DNA of 7,447 nt from Pyrinomonadaceae bacterium (GTDB lineage: Bacteria; Acidobacteriota; Blastocatellia; Pyrinomonadales; Pyrinomonadaceae), in the NCBI GenBank assembly GCA_018060305.1, contig JAGOWF010000135.1, forward strand, positions 1-7,447, in the 5' to 3' direction. The notes beneath the pieces are model-generated. The model worked only from the letters and a program-made list of their open reading frames with translations. It ran no database searches and was not told the origin of the DNA. This document shows, piece by piece, positions 1-5,874 of the stretch (positions are counted from its first letter, which is position 1; the number at the start of each line of letters is the position of its first letter). The position numbers were made by a program, and so were the translations under genes.

Positions 1-2
1 CG

Positions 3-251
3 GCCCTCGTTAAGTTCCTGACATATTGGTACGAGATGACCCAGGACGACTTGAGCAGCGTGGTCGCAGAATGGCAGCGGCGCTCGACCTACGCTCACGG
101 AAAGCAGGTAAGGGTTACACTCTCGGATGGAACGATAGACGGCACTACTGATGGAGTAGAGAACGACGGAGCGCTTAGGGTCAGGTCTGCGGACGGTTCG
201 ATCAACATCGTCTATGCCGGCGATGTCGAGAGACTAAGACCGAACCCGTAA
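3..251 (+). CDS. birA: Biotin--[acetyl-CoA-carboxylase] ligase, C-terminal end (5' part outside window)
   Basis: The frame is open from base 3 with no start before the window edge, so this is the 3' end of a longer gene; the ATG at 36 is internal. The visible 82 residues match the end of the BirA/biotin-protein ligase family: a helical stretch with an aromatic run (TYWYE) leading to W..RS, then the small SH3-like C-terminal domain with the pattern G..V.V...DG...G...GVENDGALRV....G....V.AGDVERLR just before the stop. The family activates biotin to biotinyl-AMP and attaches it to the biotin carrier of acetyl-CoA carboxylase in the cytoplasm; the catalytic domain is not in the window. No helix-turn-helix can be assessed. 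The gene converges on the zinc-ribbon gene with 13 bases between stops. coaX, a frequent neighbour of birA, lies further downstream on the same strand. Family assignment from the C-terminal domain alone is good but not absolute. Confidence 0.85.
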   Translation, partial: ALVKFLTYWYEMTQDDLSSVVAEWQRRSTYAHGKQVRVTLSDGTIDGTTDGVENDGALRVRSADGSINIVYAGDVERLRPNP

Positions 252-264
252 GCCACGGGGCCGA

Positions 265-651
265 TCACTCTACTTCCGGCCTCGGCGGGCGGCGAAAGTA
301 ATTTCGCGTGACGCGAAACAAAGTGACGGATGAAAGAACGAGGGCGGCAATGCCGAACCAGAAGAATATGAAATTAGCGGACCATGAATCCAATTCCCGT
401 CTGACCGATTGGATGATCATGACCACACCCAGGATGAAGATCGGAGCAAAGATCATCCAGATGCCGATGACGACTATTGGGCGGCGGGGATGCTCTACAG
501 CTCTCGACACCATGCGGCCTTCGCTTTCGGGCAGGCTGGCCGGATCCAAATTAGATACGGCGTCGGTTGGAGCTCCGCAACTGGGGCAAAATGCCACGCG
601 TGAACTAACATCGTCGCCGCATCCGGGACAGATCGTGCCGGACTCGATCAT
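265..651 (-). CDS. Zinc-ribbon domain membrane protein of unknown function
   Basis: A 128-residue protein starting at ATG 651. Residues 8-11 (CPGC) and 22-25 (CPSC) form a classic two-knuckle zinc ribbon that should bind one zinc ion. A Pro-rich and acidic linker follows (about 30-55), then two hydrophobic segments at about 58-82 and 92-112, predicted as membrane spans, and a short basic tail (RNYFRRPPRP). This zinc ribbon plus membrane hairpin design is widespread in bacteria but has no single assigned function; I do not recognise a specific family. The topology by the positive-inside rule would leave the zinc ribbon and the basic tail in the cytoplasm. It is divergent from the VanW gene and has a promoter with a perfect TTGACA -35. 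There is no clear Shine-Dalgarno. It separates birA from the VanW-coaX unit and need not be functionally tied to either. Confidence 0.82.
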   Translation of the reverse strand: MIESGTICPGCGDDVSSRVAFCPSCGAPTDAVSNLDPASLPESEGRMVSRAVEHPRRPIVVIGIWMIFAPIFILGVVMIIQSVRRELDSWSANFIFFWFGIAALVLSSVTLFRVTRNYFRRPPRPEVE

Positions 652-663
652 ACGCTTAGGGAA

Positions 664-692
664 TTGCGATTCTAGACGCTTGTAAATACAAT
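664..692 (+). promoter_or_regulatory. Predicted sigma-70-type promoter of the VanW-coaX unit
   Basis: TTGCGA (664-669) and TACAAT (687-692) are separated by 17 bases, matching 4/6 and 5/6 of the sigma-70 consensus. Transcription would begin near 699, only about 8 bases before the ATG at 707, so the leader would be very short. This argues against the in-frame TTG at 692, which lies inside the -10 box. Prediction by eye only. Confidence 0.45.
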
Positions 693-707
693 TGCAACAT
701 CTGTCAA
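679..707 (-). promoter_or_regulatory. Predicted promoter of the zinc-ribbon gene
   Basis: On the minus strand a perfect TTGACA (707-702) is followed after 17 bases by TACAAG (684-679), 4/6 of the -10 consensus. Transcription would begin near 672, giving a leader of about 20 bases before the ATG at 651. It overlaps the opposing VanW promoter, and its -35 box touches the first base of the VanW start codon. A short inverted repeat TGTA-AA-TACA (681-690) sits where the two -10 regions overlap. Confidence 0.45.
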
Positions 708-1525
708 TGCCGATTCGACTATCTGAAATGCACCCGCTGCTCTATTCTGCTCGCATTAAGCAGAAACGGCTCTTCCGATCCTGTCGCGATGTCGCCGGAC
801 GTGTCTCATTTGCTTCTGAGATAATCGAGAACCAGCTTGAGTTCAAATGCAAGAAACATCAATCCTTGCTCCGTCGCAAACTCGGCGATAGCGACCCGGA
901 ACTTCAGGAGAATAAGGCCGTGAATCTCAGGATCGCGTGTCCGACGATAGACGGCGTGTTGATCAGGCCGGGCGAGACGTTTTCGTTTTGGCGGCACGTG
1001 GGCGAGACGACGGCGGCAAAGGGCTATCTCGAAGGTATGCAATTGTCGCGCGGCGAGGTCGTCCGCGGCGTCGGCGGGGGACTGTGTCAGTTGTCGAATC
1101 TGTTGTATTGGATGGCTCTGCACACGCCCCTTGAGGTCATCGAGCGGCATCATCACAGCTTTGATCCGTTCCCTGATGAGAACCGCACGCTGCCGTTTGG
1201 CTCGGGCTGCGGCGTGTTTTACAACTACATCGACCTGCGGTTTTTCAATCCGACGGATATGACCTTTCAAATGCGTGTCCGCGTCGGCGACGAGCATCTG
1301 AAAGGCGCGATATTGACCGACACCGAGCCGCTTTACAGCTATCACGTTTTTGAGCGGAATCATCGCTTCCTCAGCAGGAATGGCAAGAATTACCGCGAGA
1401 ACGAAATATGGCGTGAGGTGATCGACCGCCGCACGGGCAACCGGATCGCCGAGGAACTGCTGGTGCAGAACCATGCTGAGGTCAAGTACGAATTGAACTT
1501 TGCCGCTGCAGCGTGTAACGTGTAG
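707..1525 (+). CDS. VanW family protein
   Basis: A 272-residue protein from ATG 707, about the full length of stand-alone VanW proteins. The family signatures are all visible: the N-terminal RLSEMHPLLY...KRLFR, then LQENKAVNL (66-74), DGVLIRPGETFSFWRHVG (82-99), GGGLCQLSN (123-131), ERHHHSFDPFPDE (146-158) and PFGSGCGVFYNY (163-174), followed by a C-terminal part with YR.N.I.R. VanW was named from VanB-type vancomycin resistance operons, where it is accessory and its biochemical role is unknown. No vanH, vanA/B or vanX is nearby, so resistance should not be inferred. No signal peptide or membrane span is evident. The start at 707 is preferred because it keeps the conserved N-terminal motif and the alternative TTG at 692 lies in the predicted -10; ATG 728 is a shorter option. 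No Shine-Dalgarno. It heads a unit with the acidic protein (17 bases on) and coaX. Confidence 0.9.
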   Translation: MPIRLSEMHPLLYSARIKQKRLFRSCRDVAGRVSFASEIIENQLEFKCKKHQSLLRRKLGDSDPELQENKAVNLRIACPTIDGVLIRPGETFSFWRHVGETTAAKGYLEGMQLSRGEVVRGVGGGLCQLSNLLYWMALHTPLEVIERHHHSFDPFPDENRTLPFGSGCGVFYNYIDLRFFNPTDMTFQMRVRVGDEHLKGAILTDTEPLYSYHVFERNHRFLSRNGKNYRENEIWREVIDRRTGNRIAEELLVQNHAEVKYELNFAAAACNV

Positions 1526-1542
1526 ATTACGTTTTTCGCCTT

Positions 1543-1872
1543 ATGAGCCACGAATACGATAACCTGCCCGAATGGGACCTCGACGAGGATTTTGACGAGG
1601 AACTCGCTGAATTTGACGAGTTTGACGCCGAGCTCGACGATGTCTCGATGCGCACGGCCGTGATGCAAAAGAACCAGATGATCGCCCTGCTGTGCATCAA
1701 GACCGCACCCGTCGGAGCCGCCATCTGTCGTGTCGATCCGCGCGAAGAACGTCCGTCTGTGCAGATCTACGACGACCCGAACGCCGCTGTCGAATGGTTC
1801 ACGCGAAGCCTGAAAACCAGCCGCAAGAATGGCTGGAACGTGATCTACGACGGCCTCCCGCTGCAGGGCTAG
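1543..1872 (+). CDS. Small acidic hypothetical protein
   Basis: A 109-residue protein that I do not recognise. Its N-terminal third (about 9-34) is a strongly acidic run with regularly spaced Phe, Leu and Trp (WDLDEDFDEELAEFDEFD), likely disordered or an amphipathic helix. Residues 36-109 look like a compact folded domain with a hydrophobic strand (MIALLCIKTAPVGAAICRV) and a C-terminal part with YDDP, AVEWF and a Gly/Trp/Tyr-rich end (GWNVIYDGLPLQG). There are no zinc ligands, signal peptide or membrane span. The gene lies 17 bases after the VanW gene and its stop is 4 bases before the coaX ATG, so co-transcription and translational coupling with coaX are likely. Codon usage (GC-rich third positions) resembles coaX, supporting that it is real. 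Antisense open frames here look like shadows. The function is unknown; a role next to CoaX or VanW is only a guess from position. Confidence 0.8.
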   Translation: MSHEYDNLPEWDLDEDFDEELAEFDEFDAELDDVSMRTAVMQKNQMIALLCIKTAPVGAAICRVDPREERPSVQIYDDPNAAVEWFTRSLKTSRKNGWNVIYDGLPLQG

Positions 1873-1876
1873 CCGA

Positions 1877-2608
1877 ATGCTTCTAGCCGTTGACATCGGC
1901 AATACATCGATAAAATTCGGCGTCTTTGACGGCGAAACTCTCAAACACCGGACATCGATCCCGACCGACTCAGGCCGTTTACCCGAAACGCTCGGATCAC
2001 TCGATAAAGTTTCGCGAGCGATCATTTGCTCAGTTGTGCCCGCGGGCAAGATCCGAACCGTTGCGGTGATCAACGACCGCTTTGGAATTGACAGTCACGT
2101 CGTATCACATAGAGACAATCTGGGCCTGACGGTTCGCCACGAGCCGATCGATACGCTCGGAACCGATAGGCTCATCAACGCCTTTGCTGCTGCGGCCCGA
2201 TACGGCACGCCGGTGATCGTCTGCAGCTTTGGCACGGCAACGACTATCGACGTCGTAAATGAAAATATGGAATTACTCGGCGGCCTGATCGCGCCCGGAA
2301 TGGTGACCTCCGCCAAGGCACTGCATCTCAACACGGCCTGTCTCCCTGAGGTCGAGCCCGGCCCGGCCGACAGCGTCATCAATCACACGACAGAATCATC
2401 GATCCGGGCCGGATTATTCTATTCACAGATCGGCCTCGTTGAGGCCGCAGTATCGAGGGCCAGAAAGGAGATCGGCGGCAAAGCCAAAGTCGTCGCGACC
2501 GGCGGCTTTGCGCGAATGATCGCCGAGCACTGTGATGTGATCGACGCGATTGACGACGACCTCGTCCTCAAAGGATTGCAGTTGCTCGACGGGCGGCTAA
2601 GGAGTTGA
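1877..2608 (+). CDS. coaX: Type III pantothenate kinase
   Basis: A 243-residue cytoplasmic kinase of the ASKHA fold that phosphorylates pantothenate with ATP, the first step of coenzyme A synthesis. Family motifs in order: the phosphate loop DIGNTSIK (6-13), the pantothenate/catalytic motif GTDR (95-98; Asp97 corresponds to the general base), the second phosphate motif FGTATTID (118-125), GGLIAPG (135-141), T-E-S-S-I-R-A-G (172-179), the ATP-binding TGGFA (208-212) and DDLVLKGLQLL near the end. The length is slightly short for the family (about 255) but no domain is missing. One oddity: the residue at the first position of the usual D-x-G-T-A motif, which binds a monovalent cation in characterised enzymes, is Ser117 (codon AGC at 2225-2227). 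The gene starts 4 bases after the acidic protein's stop and ends 8 bases from the convergent amidase gene. Type III enzymes typically escape CoA feedback inhibition. Confidence 0.95.
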   Translation: MLLAVDIGNTSIKFGVFDGETLKHRTSIPTDSGRLPETLGSLDKVSRAIICSVVPAGKIRTVAVINDRFGIDSHVVSHRDNLGLTVRHEPIDTLGTDRLINAFAAAARYGTPVIVCSFGTATTIDVVNENMELLGGLIAPGMVTSAKALHLNTACLPEVEPGPADSVINHTTESSIRAGLFYSQIGLVEAAVSRARKEIGGKAKVVATGGFARMIAEHCDVIDAIDDDLVLKGLQLLDGRLRS

Positions 2609-2616
2609 TCGCCGTA

Positions 2617-4188
2617 TCATGCATAAGTTTTCAGGAACTTTGGGGGCCGCCGTGCATTGGCCGCCTGTTCGAACGCAAACGCGAGTTTGATCAGCGTGCC
2701 CTCAGACCACGCACGGCCAAAAAACGAAATGCCGATCGGCAATTCGCTGATAAAGCCTGCGGGGATCGTGATATTCGGATAGCCCGCAACGGCCGCGAGC
2801 GATGAACTGCCCACATATCCGCTGCCGCAATCGCCGTTTACCGTGTCGATCATCCACGTCGGTGCGTTTGACGGGCCGACCAGAGCATCGAGCTTGTGCT
2901 CATTCATGGCCTTATCAATGCCCTCTTCGCGGGCATACTTTCGGCACGTCTCGATTGCGGCGAGATATTCTTTCGACGTCAGCGGCCCTTTCTTTGCAGA
3001 ACTTTCCAATATGCTCTGCTTAAAATAAGGCATTTCTTTGGCGGCGTTGTCACTATTGAATTTGATCAGATCGTCGAGTGTCTTGTGATGCGAACCGCGC
3101 GCAGCGAGGTAGCGTTCGAGTCCGTCCTTAAACTCATACTGAAGCACAAGAAACTCAGCGTCGCCAAAGCTTCTGAGATTGGGAAACTTGACGTCGATCA
3201 ACTCGGCACCGGCCTTACGCATCGTCTCGAGCGCCGCGCTCGTGACGACATCGACATCCCCGCGGCGGCCCCAATAATCGCGGGCGACACCGATGCGAGC
3301 CTCGCGAAGGCCGTCGTTGCGGAGAAAGTTCGCGTAGTCCACCTTTTCGCGCTTGCCGCCCACGGTCGTGGCTCCATCGGCAGAATCGACCGCGGCCAGG
3401 GCGTTGAGCATTATTGCCGCATCCGTAACCGTTCGTGTCATCGGCCCTGCCGTGTCCTGTGACGCGGCGATCGGAATGATACCGCTCCGAGAAACGAGGC
3501 CTACGGTCGGTTTGATGCCGACGATGCCGCAGATCGATGACGGACAAACGATCGACCCGTCTGTCTCAGTTCCGATGCCCAGGGCTGCGAGATTGGCCGC
3601 GATCGCCGCGCCGGTTCCCGACGACGAGCCGCATGGATTTCGGTCGAGAACATAGGGATTCCGCGTCTGGCCGCCGCGACCCGACCAGCCGCTGATCGAA
3701 TTGTCATCCCGAAAATTCGCCCATTCCGAAAGGTTCGTCTTGCCAAGTATGATGGCCCCGGCGTCGCGTAGGCGACCCACAATAAATGCGTCCTGCCGCG
3801 GCGTCGGAGCGTCGGCAAGGGCGAGGCTGCCGGCGGTCGTTCGCATCTTGTCGGCCGTTTCGATGTTGTCTTTGATCAGTACCGGAATGCCGTGAAGCGG
3901 CCCGCGCAGCTTGCCGGCCTTTCGCTCGCGGTCAAGCTGGCCCGCGATCGCCAACGCGTCGGGGTTAAGCTCGATCACCGAATTGATCATCTTATCGACG
4001 CTCGCGATACGTTTCAGATAAATGCCGACGAGCTTCTTTGAGCTCATCTCTCCCCGCCGCATCATGGCTTGCAATTGAGCGATCGTTGCCTCCTCGATGC
4101 CTCGGGTCTGGCCGGCGACAGGGCCTCCGCTGATGGCGATGCCGACAGCGCCGGCGACGGCACTTCCCAGGAATTCACGTCTCTTCAT
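2617..4188 (-). CDS. Tat-exported amidase, peptide-amidase (Pam) type
   Basis: A 523-residue amidase-signature-family hydrolase. The N-terminus MKRREFLGSAVAGAVGIAISG is a twin-arginine signal (RREFLG at 3-8, hydrophobic core to about 20, possible cleavage after VAG-Q near 26), so the enzyme is predicted to be exported folded. The Ser-cisSer-Lys triad is visible: Lys106 in IPVLIKDN, cis-Ser188 in NPCGSSSGTG, and nucleophile Ser212 in GTETDGSIVCPSS. The wording around these sites, followed by GIKPTVGLVSRSGIIPI and SQDTAGPM, resembles the Stenotrophomonas peptide amidase, which removes C-terminal amides from peptides; a peptide or other amide substrate is therefore the best guess, but not certain. 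This is not GatA, which lacks the signal and works in a complex. The start is fixed by a strong Shine-Dalgarno. The 3' end is 8 bases from the coaX stop. It is transcribed away from the helicase fragment. Confidence 0.93.
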   Translation of the reverse strand: MKRREFLGSAVAGAVGIAISGGPVAGQTRGIEEATIAQLQAMMRRGEMSSKKLVGIYLKRIASVDKMINSVIELNPDALAIAGQLDRERKAGKLRGPLHGIPVLIKDNIETADKMRTTAGSLALADAPTPRQDAFIVGRLRDAGAIILGKTNLSEWANFRDDNSISGWSGRGGQTRNPYVLDRNPCGSSSGTGAAIAANLAALGIGTETDGSIVCPSSICGIVGIKPTVGLVSRSGIIPIAASQDTAGPMTRTVTDAAIMLNALAAVDSADGATTVGGKREKVDYANFLRNDGLREARIGVARDYWGRRGDVDVVTSAALETMRKAGAELIDVKFPNLRSFGDAEFLVLQYEFKDGLERYLAARGSHHKTLDDLIKFNSDNAAKEMPYFKQSILESSAKKGPLTSKEYLAAIETCRKYAREEGIDKAMNEHKLDALVGPSNAPTWMIDTVNGDCGSGYVGSSSLAAVAGYPNITIPAGFISELPIGISFFGRAWSEGTLIKLAFAFEQAANARRPPKFLKTYA

Positions 4189-4191
4189 AAC

Positions 4192-4200
4192 GACCTCCTC
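4192..4200 (-). promoter_or_regulatory. Strong Shine-Dalgarno of the amidase gene
   Basis: On the minus strand GGAGGAGGT ends 3 to 4 bases before the ATG at 4188, with GGAGG (4200-4196) at about 7 bases, near the optimum. It decides the amidase start. It contrasts with most other genes of the window, which have no recognisable Shine-Dalgarno. Confidence 0.8.
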
Positions 4201-4228
4201 CGTTTTGCTGTGATGCTTCGGTAGCCGA

Positions 4229-4258
4229 ATTATAACCGTGAGCTATACTAACATCCAA
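4229..4258 (-). promoter_or_regulatory. Predicted promoter of the amidase gene
   Basis: On the minus strand a perfect TATAAT (4234-4229) lies 18 bases after a weak TTGGAT (4258-4253). Transcription would start near 4222, leaving a leader of about 33 bases that includes the Shine-Dalgarno. It overlaps the region needed for the divergent helicase-fragment gene. Confidence 0.5.
4244..4249 (+). promoter_or_regulatory. Possible -10 box of the helicase-fragment gene
   Basis: TATACT matches 5/6 of TATAAT and ends 8 bases before the ATG at 4258, so transcription would begin at or just before the start codon (leaderless mRNA). No convincing -35 lies 16-18 bases upstream. Weak prediction. Confidence 0.3.
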
Positions 4259-5532
4259 TGCCCGAGCGCCCACCCGACATTCCGATGCCGAAGCTGATCA
4301 ACACGCTTCGGCGATTCGATCTGTTGCCTGCGATCGTCTTTTTGCCGACTCGGCGGCGTTGTGACGAGGCGGCGTCGGAGGTCGCACGCGACAAGTCGCA
4401 ACGGCGCGATCCTGATCGGCACCAGCGCAGAGAGGCGATCTTTGAGGAATTCATTACTGAAAATCCAGAGGTCGTCCACCACAAGCACGCAAAAGTGATC
4501 GTTGACGCCGGCGTTGCGGCGCATCACGCAGGCCATATCCCTGCGTGGAAACTGCTTATCGAGCGGATGATGTCTGCCGGGCTGCTCAACGCCCTCTTTG
4601 CGACCTCGACGGTCGCGGCGGGTGTTGATTTTCCGGCGCGCACGGTGGTGATAAGCAATGCCGACACACGCGGCAATGACGGTTGGCGGCCGCTCTCGGC
4701 GAGCGAACTACAGCAGATGACCGGCCGAGCAGGCCGTCGCGGGCGTGACAACGTCGGATTCGTCGTCCTCGTGCCGGGCCAGTTTCAAAACCCTCGAAAG
4801 ATCGCTGAACTACTAAAAGCCCCGCCCGACAGGCTCCAGAGCCAGTTTCGCTCGACCTATATCAGCCTGCTCAATCTGCTCGACGCCTTTGGCAGTTTTG
4901 AGCAAGTAAGGGCCATTGCGGAACGCAGCTATGGAGCATTCCGCAATCCACGATCCACGATCCGCGATCAAGACATTTGGCGGCCGTTCGAGCAAAAGGC
5001 CCGCGTGCTGGCACATTTTGGATACATTGACTTCGACGCTGAGACGGTTACGGATGCGGGCAAATGGCTGGCCGACCTGCGCATCGACCGGCCGCTGCTG
5101 GTTGGCGAGGCATTGAAACACGGCATCTTTGCCGGCCTCTCTATACCACACATGGCTGGCATGATGGCCTCCGTTGCGTCGGACGCCGACCGCAGCTATG
5201 GCGAGATGCGCACCTCGCGGCGGATGAACGAGTATCTCGGCGAGCTTGAGGAAGTTTCGTTCGCGGTCGCCAAAGTGGAATTGCGTCAAGGCGTCGAGCC
5301 CGTCGAGGAACTTAACTACTCGGCCGCGGCGTCAGCCGAACGCTGGGCCGCCGGTATGAGTTGGGACGAACTCGTCGATCGCACTCGCGCCGAAGAGGGC
5401 GACCTCGTCCGCCTGCTTTCACGCACCGGCGAGGCCCTACGGCAATTAGCGAATCTGCGCACCTACGACGAGTCGGTCGCAAACCTCGCCCGCGACACCG
5501 CCGAAGCCCTCCTCCGCGAGCCCGTTCGGTAA
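4258..5532 (+). CDS. C-terminal half of a Ski2/Mtr4-like DEAD/DEAH helicase (RecA2 plus DSHCT-like part)
   Basis: A 424-residue product starting at ATG 4258, two codons after an in-frame TAA (4249-4251). It covers only the second RecA domain and the C-terminal region of Ski2-like helicases: motif IV AIVFLPTRR (25-33), GVAAHHAGHIP (85-95), motif V FATSTVAAGVDFPARTVV (114-131) and motif VI QMTGRAGRRGRD (153-164) with its arginine fingers. Then come SQFRSTYISLLNLL (195-208), a winged-helix-like region and a DSHCT-like helical bundle (VLAHFGYIDFD...VTDAGKWLADL, then KHGIFAGLSIPHMAGMMASV). Walker A and the DExH box, which lie in the missing first RecA domain, are absent, and the divergent amidase occupies the upstream DNA. 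The product alone should not hydrolyse ATP. Either it is a 5'-truncated remnant still open for 424 codons, or a real half-protein that pairs with another subunit. The intact frame and conserved motifs favour recent or ongoing function. Its stop directly abuts the toxin gene's stop. Confidence 0.85.
   Translation: MPERPPDIPMPKLINTLRRFDLLPAIVFLPTRRRCDEAASEVARDKSQRRDPDRHQRREAIFEEFITENPEVVHHKHAKVIVDAGVAAHHAGHIPAWKLLIERMMSAGLLNALFATSTVAAGVDFPARTVVISNADTRGNDGWRPLSASELQQMTGRAGRRGRDNVGFVVLVPGQFQNPRKIAELLKAPPDRLQSQFRSTYISLLNLLDAFGSFEQVRAIAERSYGAFRNPRSTIRDQDIWRPFEQKARVLAHFGYIDFDAETVTDAGKWLADLRIDRPLLVGEALKHGIFAGLSIPHMAGMMASVASDADRSYGEMRTSRRMNEYLGELEEVSFAVAKVELRQGVEPVEELNYSAAASAERWAAGMSWDELVDRTRAEEGDLVRLLSRTGEALRQLANLRTYDESVANLARDTAEALLREPVR
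4915..4947. repeat. 9-bp inverted repeat within the helicase fragment
   Basis: ATTGCGGAA (4915-4923) and TTCCGCAAT (4939-4947) are perfect inverse complements separated by 15 bases; two more pairs (GC/GC) can form inside after one mismatch. It could fold in DNA or mRNA. It lies in coding sequence and leads straight into the heptanucleotide repeat, whose units share the GC.ATCC theme. Confidence 0.6.
4936..4970 (+). repeat. Degenerate heptanucleotide tandem repeat (5 units) inside coding sequence
   Basis: Five 7-base units in a row: GCATTCC, GCAATCC, ACGATCC, ACGATCC, GCGATCA, with consensus RC-R-ATCC. Because 7 is not a multiple of 3, the units are read in successive frames and encode AFRNPRSTIRDQ (residues 227-238) between the RecA2 domain and the winged-helix region of the helicase fragment. 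It resembles the short tandem heptamers described in cyanobacteria and seen in other genomes, but I cannot confirm a family. Confidence 0.6.
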
Positions 5533-5874
5533 TTATTCAATTGACTCGATCCTATCCGGATATACGTTTACGAGTTTGTGAGACTTCGACGCAGCTTCTA
5601 TCGAAGTCCAATTCTCTTCAATAAAACGCTCGAAGGCTCGAAGCTTCAGGTTCCCGACCTTGATGTGTATGATCTTCGGAGGCGGTTCTGATACGATGAT
5701 CCGATTAGAAAAATCGGCGTCCTTGGTCACAATTGTATAGGCATTCTTTCTTGCATAATTCCATATCTCCGAGTCACTCCATTCGTCATCGATATCAACT
5801 ACGAATTGAAACCGTTCACCTCGCCATGCGGGTATATTGCGTGGAAGATTCGCATCTATGAGGAAGCGCTTCAC
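5533..5874 (-). CDS. DUF5615 PIN-like protein, probable toxin of a toxin-antitoxin pair
   Basis: A 113-residue protein starting with GTG at 5874. It matches the DUF5615 PIN-like family: FLIDANLP (4-11) with the first acidic residue Asp7, SDSEIWNYA (33-41), the motif TKDADF (50-55) with Asp52 and Asp54, and PPKIIHIKVGN (65-75) followed by a helical C-terminus. By analogy with PIN/VapC enzymes it is a candidate metal-dependent ribonuclease, but activity is not shown for most of the family. It follows the DUF433 gene with a 4-base GTGA overlap (5874-5871), the usual arrangement of this predicted toxin-antitoxin type, implying translational coupling; the GTG start may keep toxin output low. The region is visibly more AT-rich than its neighbours, consistent with horizontal acquisition. 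Its stop codon abuts the stop codon of the helicase fragment with no base between. Confidence 0.85.
   Translation of the reverse strand: MKRFLIDANLPRNIPAWRGERFQFVVDIDDEWSDSEIWNYARKNAYTIVTKDADFSNRIIVSEPPPKIIHIKVGNLKLRAFERFIEENWTSIEAASKSHKLVNVYPDRIESIE

Noticed and set aside
308..685. Open frames on the + strand (308-685 and 409-603) opposite the zinc-ribbon gene
   Set aside because: They are antisense to a gene with clear CXXC knuckles and membrane segments, and their translations show no domain or natural composition.
692..706. TTG start for the VanW gene
   Set aside because: In frame but without a Shine-Dalgarno and within the predicted -10 box; the ATG at 707 keeps the conserved N-terminus.
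806..1474. A 222-codon open frame on the minus strand
   Set aside because: Shadow of the VanW-family gene; the + strand product carries all family motifs and the minus product none.
707..1525. Vancomycin-resistance determinant
   Set aside because: VanW alone does not confer resistance, and no vanH, vanA/B or vanX homologue is present.
1390..2073. A 227-codon open frame on the minus strand across the VanW end, the acidic gene and the start of coaX
   Set aside because: It crosses three genes of the opposite strand and has no recognisable motifs; long antisense frames are common in DNA of this composition.
2896..3462. A 188-codon open frame on the + strand
   Set aside because: Antisense to the middle of the amidase gene, whose conserved motifs lie on the other strand.
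4813..5289. A 158-codon open frame on the minus strand
   Set aside because: Antisense to the helicase fragment, with no motif and no plausible start signals.
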